Shown: piece after piece, positions 7,697 through 14,965 of the stretch
Numbering within the stretch: position 1 is the first letter of the stretch
Layout: every line of letters starts with the position of its first letter
Assembly (NCBI GenBank): GCA_900770685.1
Contig: CAAGLC010000083.1
Span: forward strand, 1 to 20,297
Length of the DNA stretch: 20,297 nt
Source of the DNA: Clostridia bacterium
GTDB lineage: Bacteria > Bacillota > Clostridia > Christensenellales > Borkfalkiaceae
Direction of reading: 5' to 3'
Made by a program: the position numbers and the translations under genes
Notes under the pieces: model-generated
Database searches by the model: none
What the model was told of the DNA's origin: nothing
Seen by the model: only the letters and a program-made list of their open reading frames with translations

Positions 7697-8542
7697 ATGA
7701 AGATTGCGATATCTGTTGAATCAACTAACGATTTATCCAAGGAATTATTAGAAAAATACGACATAAAGGTTATACCGTATAATATAGTTTTAGGGGATAT
7801 GAATTTTAAGGATGGCGAATATTCGGTTGAGCAAATGTTCGAATACGTCGATAAATATAATACTTTACCAAAAACTAACGCGTTAAACGAATTCGAGTAC
7901 ACCGAATTTTTCGAGCAGTTAAAAAAGGAGTACGACGCAGTAGTTCATATCGCATTATCTTCGGGAATAACTTCGTCTTGCGGTAACGCTTTTAGGGCTT
8001 GTCAAAACGTTGAAAATACCTACGCCGTTGACAGTTTGAGTTTATCAACGGGAATAGGACTTTTGGCGATATACGCAAGAGAACTTGCAGATTTAGGAGA
8101 AGAGCCGAGCGAAATCGCAAAAAAAGTTCAAGATAGAGCAAAACATTTGCAAGTTAGTTTCGTCGTAGAAAGATTAGATTATTTGCACAAGGGTGGAAGA
8201 TGCAGTAGTATTGCCTTGCTCGGCGCAAACTTGTTAAAGATAAGACCGAGAATAGTCGTAAAAGACGGAAAGATGTCGTCTGATAAAAAGTATAGAGGCT
8301 CGATGGAAGGCGTGGTAAATAAATATTGCCAAGAAACCTTGCAAGAGTTTAACACTCCGGACTTAAGTAAAGCGTTTATAACCTACACGACGGCAACCGA
8401 AGGTATGGTAGAAAACGCAAAAAAAGCGTTAACCGACGCAGGTTTTGAAAAAATATATATAACCAGAGCAGGCGGAACGATAGCAAGCCATTGCGGTGGA
8501 AATACCCTTGGTATTTTATATATAAACGACGGAAGGAAATAA
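7697..8542 (+). CDS. DegV family fatty-acid-binding protein (FakB type)
   Basis: DegV/FakB family, 281 residues, normal length. Family members hold a fatty acid in a buried pocket and present its carboxylate to the kinase FakA for acyl-phosphate formation; for many members the ligand is not known. Seen: the N-terminal ISVESTNDLS strand-loop (residues 5-14; the usual TDST Asp is Glu here), the ligand-loop segment ALSSGITSSCGNAFRA (the usual SGTY part is changed), the AVDSLSLSTGIGLL helix start, and RLDYLHKGGRCS, the counterpart of the family's L.YL.KGGRI. The C-terminal domain ends with the usual ...GGTIASHCGGNTLG pattern. Single-gene unit with its own promoter and terminator. fakA is not nearby. 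Family is firm; ligand unknown. Confidence 0.9.
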   Translation: MKIAISVESTNDLSKELLEKYDIKVIPYNIVLGDMNFKDGEYSVEQMFEYVDKYNTLPKTNALNEFEYTEFFEQLKKEYDAVVHIALSSGITSSCGNAFRACQNVENTYAVDSLSLSTGIGLLAIYARELADLGEEPSEIAKKVQDRAKHLQVSFVVERLDYLHKGGRCSSIALLGANLLKIRPRIVVKDGKMSSDKKYRGSMEGVVNKYCQETLQEFNTPDLSKAFITYTTATEGMVENAKKALTDAGFEKIYITRAGGTIASHCGGNTLGILYINDGRK

Positions 8543-8554
8543 TTTAAGAAAAAG

Positions 8555-8587
8555 AAAATGCGTGAACGACGTTCACGCATTTTTTTA
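8555..8587. terminator. Terminator between degV and tmcAL
   Basis: AAAATGCGTGAAC (8555-8567) pairs perfectly with GTTCACGCATTTT (8571-8583) around a GAC loop, with T-rich sequence to 8586. On the minus strand it is followed by TTTTCTTTTTC, so it can serve both converging genes. Confidence 0.9.
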
Positions 8588-8623
8588 TTAGATTGTAAGC
8601 AGATTTTTATTAGATTATAAGCA
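8582..8623. repeat. Short tandem duplication at the 3' end of tmcAL
   Basis: Two 20-base units, 8582-8601 and 8604-8623, differ at one position (G/A). The second holds the last codons and stop of tmcAL; the first lies between that stop and the terminator, so it looks like a copied gene end made by slippage. Confidence 0.6.
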
Positions 8624-9779
8624 TATAATTTTCGTTGGTCTTCGTGTCGGTTGCAAGATTGAAGATATCACTTGCCAAGCTGTCTTTTTCAAAACATTGT
8701 AACGCCGTTTTCTTTAACAACCTAGCGTCGCTTTTTCTGGTTAAAACGGGTATGGAACTCTTTTCGGAAACTAACGACAGTAAATCCTTGCTTTCGGAGT
8801 TAATAGCCAAGACTTTCGCGTATAAAGGGGTGCCAAGACATTGATTTTTGAACTTCTCCGTGATGGAGAGCAGGTTGGATATAAGAATTCTTCTTATCCT
8901 AGAAGAAGTATAGCGTTTAGTCGTTGCTTTTTGAACGAGTTCGTTAACCGTTAAATTGTCTTTAGAAAGCGCCTTAATTCTATTTTCTAACCCCTCGGTG
9001 CAGTCTGGCAATTGTTTTAGAAAATCTTCCGATTCGGTTAACAGTTTAGTCAATATAATTTTTTCTATACCGTAGGGGTAGGGCTTAAGGTCTTTGTAAA
9101 CGAAGGACGGAAGATTTTTCTTTAAGATTTTAAGGTTGCCCGCTTTAAGTGTTTCTCTAATACTGCTGGCGCTAGTTACCGTCTTTTTTAACCGTTTGTC
9201 GTTGTGATTTCCCTCTCGTAGCATAGGGTAAATTTCAATATTACTTTGAAGTTTTAATAGCGCTTTAGTGTATTCTAACCCCAAAACGTTGTTGGGGAGC
9301 GCAACGTCGTTCTCGTCGAAAGCTCCGCCTAAATCTTTTACCGTTAAGAATTTGGCTTTGGCTAACGAAACGCCGGTTTCTAAATGCGACTTAAGAATTT
9401 TTTTAAATTCTTTACTTTCGTCGTTCATAGCCTTTGCAAGCGCTATTAGGCTTTCTTTAGTTGCGCTTTCCACGCCGAAACAAAGTCCGTTTACGACGTT
9501 TAAGGAATTAATAATATTCATTGCGCCTAAAGAAAAGGTTTCCGCATTTCCCGTGGCGAAAACGGTTGGAAGTTCAATAACCATATCCGCGCCCGCGATT
9601 ACGGCGTGTTTTGCTCTAGTGAACTTATCTAAAATAGCAATTTCACCACGCTGAGTGAAGTTTCCGCTCATAACTACGATAAGTTTATCAGCGCCTAAAG
9701 TGTTTTTAACGTAATTAACGTGTTTAAGGTGTCCTAAATGAAAGGGATTATATTCTGCTACGCAAGCGCAAATTTTCAT
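8610..9779 (-). CDS. tmcAL: tRNA(Met) cytidine acetate ligase TmcAL (YlbM family)
   Basis: TmcAL, 389 residues, normal for the family. It uses acetate and ATP to form acetyl-AMP and acetylates the wobble cytidine (C34) of elongator tRNA-Met to ac4C. Seen: the nucleotidyltransferase-like core VAEYNPFHLGHLKHV (residues 7-21, the HxGH residues His14 and His17), SGNFTQRGEIA (38-48), and KFTRAKHAVIAGADMVIELPTVFA, the most conserved block of the family. The C-terminal SSRIRRILISNLL segment is also typical. The start is ATG 9779; the only ribosome site (GGAG at 9793-9796) is rather far, 13 bases away. It is divergent from pta-ackA. Since pta-ackA produces acetate, the neighbourhood joins acetate production and an acetate-using tRNA enzyme; any regulatory link is inference. 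Confidence 0.92.
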   Translation of the reverse strand: MKICACVAEYNPFHLGHLKHVNYVKNTLGADKLIVVMSGNFTQRGEIAILDKFTRAKHAVIAGADMVIELPTVFATGNAETFSLGAMNIINSLNVVNGLCFGVESATKESLIALAKAMNDESKEFKKILKSHLETGVSLAKAKFLTVKDLGGAFDENDVALPNNVLGLEYTKALLKLQSNIEIYPMLREGNHNDKRLKKTVTSASSIRETLKAGNLKILKKNLPSFVYKDLKPYPYGIEKIILTKLLTESEDFLKQLPDCTEGLENRIKALSKDNLTVNELVQKATTKRYTSSRIRRILISNLLSITEKFKNQCLGTPLYAKVLAINSESKDLLSLVSEKSSIPVLTRKSDARLLKKTALQCFEKDSLASDIFNLATDTKTNENYMLII

Positions 9780-9807
9780 AAAAAAGTTAAAACTCCGTTA
9801 GATATAA

Positions 9808-9836
9808 TTTACTTTTTGTTTTAAAAGTGTTAAAAT
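9808..9836 (+). promoter_or_regulatory. Probable pta-ackA promoter
   Basis: TTTACT (9808-9813), a 17-base spacer and TAAAAT (9831-9836) with TGT directly before it (extended -10). This leaves a leader of about 70 bases before the pta start, with no clear riboswitch. A minus-strand promoter for tmcAL must also lie in this 135-base divergent gap; TTGTAA...TATTAC near 9846-9875 is a weak candidate. Confidence 0.5.
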
Positions 9837-9914
9837 AGATTAGTAATAAATATTTTACACTATTTTTACAAGAAAACAATACAAATTATAAAATTTTTTT
9901 GCGGAGGGTTGCAA

Positions 9915-10952
9915 ATGTCAAACGTATTAGAAAGTATTAAGCAAAACGCCAAACAATTAAACAAGAACGTCGTTCTTCCAGAAGGCGAAGATTCAAGAGT
10001 AGTAGAAGCGGCTTCACAAGCAGTTAAAGAAGGTCTTGCAAAAGTTACGCTTTTAGGCAACTTGGAACAAATCACCAAAGATAATCCCGGTGTAGATTTA
10101 TCGGGCGTAACCGTTGTAGATCCGGTTACCGACGAAAGAACGGAAAAATACGCGCAAATGCTTTTCGAGGCAAGAAAGGGTAAAATCAACAAAAAAACCG
10201 GTCTTCCCGAATATGCAGACGTAGAAGAAGCAAAAAAAGGAATACTTAAAGATTATACTATGTACGGCGCTTTAATGCTTAAAGCGGGCGACGTTGACGG
10301 ATTAGTTTCCGGTGCATGTCACTCAACGGCAAACACCTTGCGTCCCGGTCTTCAAGTAATTAAAACCGCTCCCGGAATCAACACCGTATCAAGCAGTTTC
10401 GTTATGGTTGCTCCGGAAGGTGAAAACAAATACAATCCGGACGGAGTAGCAGTTTTTGCAGACTGCGCAATCAATATCGAACCGGATGCTCAACAAATCG
10501 CTGACATCGCTATTTCTTCTGCTGAAACGGCAAGAAAGATTGCAGGAATCGAACCGAGAGTTGCAATGCTTTCTTTCTCGACTAAAGGCTCTGGTAACGA
10601 CGATAAGTTCTTCAAGTCAGTTCCAAAAATGCAAGAAGCAACTAAAATCGCTAAAGAAAACGCTCCCGATCTTATTTTAGACGGTGAGTTCCAATTCGAC
10701 GCTGCGGTTGCTCCCGAAGTAGGTAAATTAAAAGCGCCCGATTCAAAGGTTGCAGGAAACGCAAACGTTTTCGTATTCCCCAACATCAACGCTGGAAATA
10801 TCGGATATAAAATTGCTCAACGTTTCGGTGGATATTTAGCGCTCGGTCCTATTTGTCAAGGTTTCGCTAAACCTATTAACGACTTGTCGAGAGGTTGCTC
10901 GGTTGAAGACGTTATCGCAGTTATAGCAATCACCGCTTTACAAGCAAAATAA
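9915..10952 (+). CDS. pta: Phosphate acetyltransferase
   Basis: Pta, 345 residues, interconverts acetyl-CoA plus phosphate and acetyl phosphate plus CoA. The start is ATG 9915, six bases after GGAGGG (9903-9908); a TTG at 9909 directly follows that site and is rejected. Seen: NVVLPEGEDSRVVEAA near the N-terminus, LVSGACHSTANTLRPGLQ (substrate loop), FADCAINIEPD, MLSFSTKGSG and PNINAGNIGYKIAQRFGG with LGPICQGFAKPINDLSRG at the C-terminus, all signatures of the short (class I) Pta without the N-terminal P-loop domain. It is followed after 21 bases by ackA in one operon. The many C-ending and translation-friendly codons suggest high expression. The pair makes ATP and acetate at the end of fermentation. 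Confidence 0.96.
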   Translation: MSNVLESIKQNAKQLNKNVVLPEGEDSRVVEAASQAVKEGLAKVTLLGNLEQITKDNPGVDLSGVTVVDPVTDERTEKYAQMLFEARKGKINKKTGLPEYADVEEAKKGILKDYTMYGALMLKAGDVDGLVSGACHSTANTLRPGLQVIKTAPGINTVSSSFVMVAPEGENKYNPDGVAVFADCAINIEPDAQQIADIAISSAETARKIAGIEPRVAMLSFSTKGSGNDDKFFKSVPKMQEATKIAKENAPDLILDGEFQFDAAVAPEVGKLKAPDSKVAGNANVFVFPNINAGNIGYKIAQRFGGYLALGPICQGFAKPINDLSRGCSVEDVIAVIAITALQAK

Positions 10953-10973
10953 TATATAAAAAGGAAAAACAAT

Positions 10974-12164
10974 ATGAAAATTTTAGTTATTAATGCAGGT
11001 AGTTCTTCACTTAAATATCAACTTATCGATATGACTAACGAAAGCGTAATCTTAAAAGGTCTTTGCGAAAGAATAACCTTTACGGGTGGCGTTTTAACTC
11101 AAAAAACCTTCGACGGAAGAGAAACGGTTATTAATAAGGACATGCCTTCTCATAAAGAAGCAATGCAATTGGTTTTAGAGGCGATGCTCGACAAAAAGAA
11201 CGGCGCTCTTAATTCGGTTGATGAAATTTCTGCAGTAGGTCATAGAGTACTTCACTCTGCCGAAGATTTCCACGGTTCGGTAGTAATAGACGACGAAGTT
11301 ATTAGAATTTGCGAAAAGAACGCAGTTTTCGGACCTCTTCATATGCCTGGCAATATCGCTTGCATAAAGAGTTGCCGTGAAGTTATGAAAGGCGTTCCCA
11401 TGGTTGCCGTATTTGATACGACCTTCCACGCAACTATGCCTGCAAAAGCGTATATGTATGCAATTCCGTACGAAGTTTACGATGAGTTTAAGATTAGAAA
11501 ATACGGTTTCCACGGTACTTCACATAAATTCGTATCTGAAGAAACGGGTAAACTTTTAGGAAATAAAGATGCAAAAATGGTTATTTGTCACTTAGGTAAC
11601 GGTTCGTCGATTTCTGCAGTTAAAGACGGAAAGTGCCAAGACACCTCTATGGGATTCACTCCTTTAGAAGGCTTAATTATGGGTACTAGAAGTGGTGATA
11701 TCGATCCCGCCGCAGTTGAATATTTAAGAGAAAAAGTTGGTCTAACTTCTAGTGAAGTAGTTAACTATCTCAACAAAAAGTGCGGTGTTATGGGTATAAG
11801 CGGATTTAGTAGCGATATTCGTGACTTAACCGCAGCAAGTGAACAAGGAAACGAAAGAGCGACACTCGCTTTAGAAATGCTTGCATATAGAGTTAAAAAA
11901 TACGTTGGAAGTTACGTTGCCGTATTAGGCGGGGTAGACGCAATCGTATTTACCGGTGGTATCGGTGAAAACTCCAAGTTAATAAGAAAACTCGTTATGG
12001 AAGGCATGGAATATTGTGGAGCGAAACTCGATTTAGAGAAGAACGAGCAAAGAGGGGAAACCTATATCAACACCGAAGATTCTAAGGTTAAGATTATGGT
12101 AGTTCCAACCAATGAAGAACTTTCTATTGCAAGAGAAACTAAAATCTTAACGTCTAAAGAGTAA
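10974..12164 (+). CDS. ackA: Acetate kinase
   Basis: AckA, 396 residues, converts acetyl phosphate plus ADP into acetate plus ATP. All family signatures are present in order: VINAGSSSLKYQL (residues 4-16), GHRVLHSAEDF, FGPLHMPGN, FDTTFHATMP, the RKYGFHGTSHKFV block, HLGNGSSISAVKDGK (phosphate-binding loop), MGTRSGDIDP, and FTGGIGENS near the C-terminus. The ribosome site AAAAGGAAA lies before ATG 10974. It is the second gene of the pta-ackA operon. No clear terminator follows; the next gene has its own strong promoter 29 bases after the stop, so some readthrough into yceD-rpmF is possible. Confidence 0.97.
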   Translation: MKILVINAGSSSLKYQLIDMTNESVILKGLCERITFTGGVLTQKTFDGRETVINKDMPSHKEAMQLVLEAMLDKKNGALNSVDEISAVGHRVLHSAEDFHGSVVIDDEVIRICEKNAVFGPLHMPGNIACIKSCREVMKGVPMVAVFDTTFHATMPAKAYMYAIPYEVYDEFKIRKYGFHGTSHKFVSEETGKLLGNKDAKMVICHLGNGSSISAVKDGKCQDTSMGFTPLEGLIMGTRSGDIDPAAVEYLREKVGLTSSEVVNYLNKKCGVMGISGFSSDIRDLTAASEQGNERATLALEMLAYRVKKYVGSYVAVLGGVDAIVFTGGIGENSKLIRKLVMEGMEYCGAKLDLEKNEQRGETYINTEDSKVKIMVVPTNEELSIARETKILTSKE

Positions 12165-12192
12165 TCAATTTAGCAAAAAAGATTAAAAATCG

Positions 12193-12221
12193 TTGACAAG
12201 CAATAATAAATGTTATATACT
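12193..12221 (+). promoter_or_regulatory. Promoter of yceD-rpmF
   Basis: A perfect TTGACA (12193-12198), a 17-base spacer and TATACT (12216-12221). Transcription would begin near 12228, giving a leader of about 20 bases with an AAAGGTG ribosome site at 12237-12243. Confidence 0.8.
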
Positions 12222-12247
12222 TGTTAGGCTCGAATTAAAGGTGAAAA

Positions 12248-12691
12248 ATGATTTTTGATTTAAGAGATATTAAAAAAAGAGGCAAAGACAGTTTAGATTT
12301 CTTTTTTGAGTATTCTCCGGAAAAAGAATTGTCAAGCGAAAGTTTTTTAGAACTTATAAAGCCTGTTAAAGTAAGCGGAACAGTAACGCTTAGTGGAGAG
12401 CACGGCGCGTTTGTCGAGTGTAACGTTTGTTTTAAGATAAAAGGCAGTTGTACGAGATGCTTAAAGGAAACGGAAAAGGAATTTTCCGTTGAAGTTAGGG
12501 AACTGTGTGAAGAAGGCGAAACGGACGGATATCAAATAATACACGACAGAATTGATATGTCAAAAATCGTTGAAGACGCGGTTATTATGAATTTGCCGGT
12601 AAGTTTTCTTTGCAAGGAAGACTGCTTGGGATTATGTAATCAATGTGGCGCAAATCTTAATGACGGCGAGTGTAAATGTAAAAATTCATAG
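12248..12691 (+). CDS. yceD: YceD family protein (DUF177)
   Basis: DUF177/YceD protein of 147 residues. The family is widely conserved just upstream of rpmF and has been linked to 23S rRNA accumulation/ribosome assembly; its biochemical role is not settled. Seen: SGTVTLSGEHGAFVECNVC in the middle, then the CTRCLKE motif (Cys68, Cys71), and a Cys-rich C-terminal segment FLCKEDCLGLCNQCGANL with a final CKC, which probably binds zinc as in other Firmicute members. The start is ATG 12248. rpmF follows 15 bases after its stop, and the two are surely one transcript. Confidence 0.9.
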   Translation: MIFDLRDIKKRGKDSLDFFFEYSPEKELSSESFLELIKPVKVSGTVTLSGEHGAFVECNVCFKIKGSCTRCLKETEKEFSVEVRELCEEGETDGYQIIHDRIDMSKIVEDAVIMNLPVSFLCKEDCLGLCNQCGANLNDGECKCKNS

Positions 12692-12706
12692 GGAAGGTAA
12701 AATACA

Positions 12707-12901
12707 ATGGCAGTACAAAAAAGTAAAACGTCAAAGCAAAGAACGAATACGAGATTTGCACAATGGAAGTTGGAAACTCCCAACCTTTCAGAGTGCCCAC
12801 AATGCCACGAACTTAAGGCTTCTCACAGAGTATGCCCCAAATGTGGATATTACGATGGCGTTCAAGTAATCGATACGGCAAAAAAGGAAAAGAAAGACTA
12901 A
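12707..12901 (+). CDS. rpmF: Ribosomal protein bL32, zinc-binding form
   Basis: Large-subunit protein bL32, 64 residues. The N-terminus MAVQKSKTSKQRTNTR is the family's rRNA-binding tail, followed by a zinc ribbon with CPQC (Cys30, Cys33) and CPKC (Cys43, Cys46), so this is the zinc-containing version. The start is ATG 12707 with GGGAAGG at 12691-12697. It is the last gene of the yceD-rpmF unit; a terminator follows at 12923. A longer frame from 12645 is an out-of-frame overlap and not a gene. Confidence 0.96.
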   Translation: MAVQKSKTSKQRTNTRFAQWKLETPNLSECPQCHELKASHRVCPKCGYYDGVQVIDTAKKEKKD

Positions 12902-12922
12902 TTTTAGATAAGTGAATCTTTA

Positions 12923-12959
12923 TAAGGCGGTGTTAAAACTGATATCGCCTTAGTTTTTT
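12923..12959 (+). terminator. Terminator of yceD-rpmF
   Basis: TAAGGCG (12923-12929) pairs with CGCCTTA (12946-12952), extended inward by four weak pairs (GTGT with ATAT), and is followed by six Ts (12954-12959). Confidence 0.8.
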
Positions 12960-12979
12960 GACCAAAAATAAAAAGGGCT

Positions 12980-13010
12980 AGAACTCGAACAAGTTTTCGA
13001 GTTCTTTTCT
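12980..13010 (+). terminator. Second terminator-like hairpin after rpmF
   Basis: AGAACTCGA (12980-12988) pairs perfectly with TCGAGTTCT (12997-13005) around an 8-base loop, followed by TTTCT. This is probably a back-up terminator that insulates the T-box promoter at 13051 from rpmF readthrough. The rest of 13011-13050 shows nothing. Confidence 0.6.
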
Positions 13011-13050
13011 ATTAAATAAAGTAGGCAGTAAACAAAATTTTTATAAACGT

Positions 13051-13079
13051 TTGACTAGATTTATAAAATATGTTAGTAT
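13051..13079 (+). promoter_or_regulatory. Promoter of the T-box operon
   Basis: TTGACT (13051-13056), a 17-base spacer and TAGTAT (13074-13079) with TGT before it. The start of transcription would be near 13086, just ahead of the T-box Stem I. Confidence 0.75.
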
Positions 13080-13090
13080 ATTTAATGTAA

Positions 13091-13357
13091 AAACGTTGAT
13101 CGGAAAAAAGTATCCGCTAAAATGAGATTACAGAGAGCCGTCGTTAGGTGCGAGACGGTGTCGGTTTATCGGAGAATACCTTCTGCTAGTTGCGTACCGA
13201 AGTTAATTTTAATGCGTAGGCTACGTCGGGAAGTTCCCGTTATAGAACGAGAGTAGTTATACTCTACAAGGTTGCGCTCGTAAGGGCGTGATAAATTGAG
13301 GTGGTACCACGAAAGATTTCGTCCTCTGTATTCTTAACGAATGCGGGGGGCTTTTTT
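13091..13357 (+). promoter_or_regulatory. T-box leader (tRNA-sensing riboswitch), probably tyrosine-specific
   Basis: A complete T-box. Stem I: CGGAA (13101-13105) pairs with TTCTG (13181-13185), TCCG (13113-13116) with CGGA (13170-13173), and TAAA (13118-13121) with TTTA (13165-13168). The specifier loop has the loop-E pair AGTA (13109-13112) and GAA (13174-13176), followed by TAC (13177-13179), a Tyr codon. The AGAGAG box (13132-13137) and a distal hairpin CCGTC/GACGG with a GGTGCGA loop follow. Further small stems occupy 13227-13290. The antiterminator holds GAGG/CCTC and ACGAAA/TTTCGT with the T-box TGGT (13302-13305), which pairs with an uncharged ACCA tRNA end. The competing terminator is at 13321-13357. 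Uncharged tRNA turns the downstream genes on. The T-box identity is firm; the Tyr reading is likely (Thr ACC is the main rival). Confidence 0.93.
13321..13357 (+). terminator. T-box terminator helix
   Basis: The 13 bases 13321-13333 pair in full, counting G-T pairs, with 13339-13351 around a TTAAC loop, followed by six Ts (13352-13357). The 5' arm GTCCTC is the same segment that the antiterminator needs, so the two folds exclude each other. Confidence 0.9.
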
Positions 13358-13397
13358 ATTAACTTTTTTGCCTTTCGCTAAACCTAAAGGAGATAAA

Positions 13398-14954
13398 ATG
13401 ACACAAGTTCAGTTATACACGACCGTTGCATTAGCCGTTTTTGCCGTTATTATGGTAGTTATAGGCTTTTTGAGTTACGGCAAATCGAAAACTTTAGACG
13501 GGTTTTTGATGGGTGGAAGAAAAATCGGCGCATGGTCGACTGCTTTTGCCTATGGAACGACCTATTTTTCGGCTGTAGTTTTCGTAGGGTACGCGGGGCA
13601 ACACGGTTGGAATATAGGAATTGGTAGCGTTTGGATAGGCGTTGGTAACGCCGTCTTAGGTTGCTTACTTTCTTGGCTTTTATTCGCTAATAGAACTAGG
13701 AAAATGACTAGGCAACTTCAAGCCAAAACAATGCCCGACTTTTTATCTAAAAGATACGGTTCGAAAGCAATAAAGGTTTTTGCATCAATAGTGATATTCG
13801 TATTTTTAGTACCGTATTCGGCGGCTGTGTATAAAGGATTAGGCTCGATTTTCGGAGCAATATTCCCAAGCGTTGAAGAGTGGGTGTGGATGCTGATTAT
13901 CGCTTGTCTAACCGGAGTATATTTAGTAGTCGGGGGCTACGTTGCAACATCTTATACCGATTTAGTTCAAGGCGTTATAATGCTTTTTGGCGTTATAAGT
14001 TTAGTAATCGTAGTATTATGTCACGACAAGGTGGGTGGAATAAGCGGATTAATCGAAAAACTCGGCGCTTTCCAATCGGTATCGGGTGATCCATACCCAA
14101 CGAGTGGTCAGCAATTAACGAGCATTTTTGGTGGCTCTTCTTTTAAGTTCTTGTGCTTTAATATAATGCTTACTAGTTTCGGTACTTGGGGACTTCCTCA
14201 AATGTTAAGTAAGTTTTATGCAGTTAAGGATACGGGCGCAATAAAAAGGGGAACTGTAATTTCCACGATTTTCTGCTTTACTATAGGTTGTGGTGCTTAT
14301 TTAATAGGAAGTACTTCAAGGCTTATTTTAGGTGGGCAGTTGCCTGAAGGTGGAATCGACTCGGTTATACCAACTTTATTAATAACCGTACTAAGCGACG
14401 GAACTTTTGGAGTAATATTACTTGCAATCATAGTAATTTTATTGCTATCCGCCTCGATGTCAACTTTAGAAGCGGTGGTTTTAACTTCTTCTTCAGCCGT
14501 TGCCGTCGACCTAATACCATCGGTTAGCAAAAAGAAGATAAATTCTAAAAAACAAATGTTATTAACTAGAATATTTTGTTTAACCTTCGTTGCATGCTCG
14601 TTCGTGTTTGCAACGCAAAATATACCTATTATAGTTAATTTAATGTCATTTTCTTGGGGAGTCGTTTCCGGTTGTTTCATAGGTCCCTACGTATGGGGAT
14701 TGTTTTATAAGAAAACGACCAAGGCGGGAGCGCTTTCAGGAATGATAGCAGGTCTATTGACCGTAGGCTTATCAACGCTTATAATATCGTTAGGTAGCGA
14801 TTTTTCGGTTGCCGTATCAAAAGCACCGGAAATGGGAGTATTTGCAATGGCAGTATCGCTTTTAGTAGTTCCTATCGTAAGTTTACTAACCAAAAATAAA
14901 GAACAAGATAAAATGGAAGAACTTTTCAGTCAAGTTAAAGAAGCCAATATTTAA
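13398..14954 (+). CDS. Sodium:solute symporter family transporter
   Basis: SSF (PutP/SSS) family transporter, 518 residues with about 13 hydrophobic segments. The start is ATG 13398 after AAAGGAGAT (13386-13394); an upstream in-frame ATG at 13341 lies inside the T-box terminator and is rejected. Seen: SYGKSKTLDGFLMGGRKIGAW and FAYGTTYFSAVVFVGYAG near the N-terminus (the family's first helices and sodium-site region), and GGYVATSYTDLVQG in the middle, the SSF signature GG..A...TD..Q. Known members carry amino acids, sugars, short acids or arylacetates; the sequence alone does not give the substrate. It is the first gene after the T-box and lies 11 bases before a phenylacetate-CoA ligase gene, so uptake of an aromatic acid or aromatic amino acid is the natural inference. 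Confidence 0.88.
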   Translation: MTQVQLYTTVALAVFAVIMVVIGFLSYGKSKTLDGFLMGGRKIGAWSTAFAYGTTYFSAVVFVGYAGQHGWNIGIGSVWIGVGNAVLGCLLSWLLFANRTRKMTRQLQAKTMPDFLSKRYGSKAIKVFASIVIFVFLVPYSAAVYKGLGSIFGAIFPSVEEWVWMLIIACLTGVYLVVGGYVATSYTDLVQGVIMLFGVISLVIVVLCHDKVGGISGLIEKLGAFQSVSGDPYPTSGQQLTSIFGGSSFKFLCFNIMLTSFGTWGLPQMLSKFYAVKDTGAIKRGTVISTIFCFTIGCGAYLIGSTSRLILGGQLPEGGIDSVIPTLLITVLSDGTFGVILLAIIVILLLSASMSTLEAVVLTSSSAVAVDLIPSVSKKKINSKKQMLLTRIFCLTFVACSFVFATQNIPIIVNLMSFSWGVVSGCFIGPYVWGLFYKKTTKAGALSGMIAGLLTVGLSTLIISLGSDFSVAVSKAPEMGVFAMAVSLLVVPIVSLLTKNKEQDKMEELFSQVKEANI

Positions 14955-14965
14955 AGGGGAAATAT

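Noticed and set aside
7537..7902. Open frame on the minus strand across the aspS-degV gap and degV start
   Set aside because: It overlaps the promoters and the 5' end of degV and reads as low-complexity hydrophobic sequence.
9909..9914. TTG at 9909 as the start of pta
   Set aside because: It touches the GGAGGG ribosome site; ATG 9915 is correctly spaced.
11175..11513. Open frame on the minus strand within ackA
   Set aside because: It is antisense to a highly conserved gene, has no ribosome site and resembles no known protein.
13341..13397. In-frame ATG at 13341 as the start of the symporter
   Set aside because: It lies inside the T-box terminator stem and would be cut off when the switch is off; ATG 13398 has a strong ribosome site and gives a normal SSF N-terminus.
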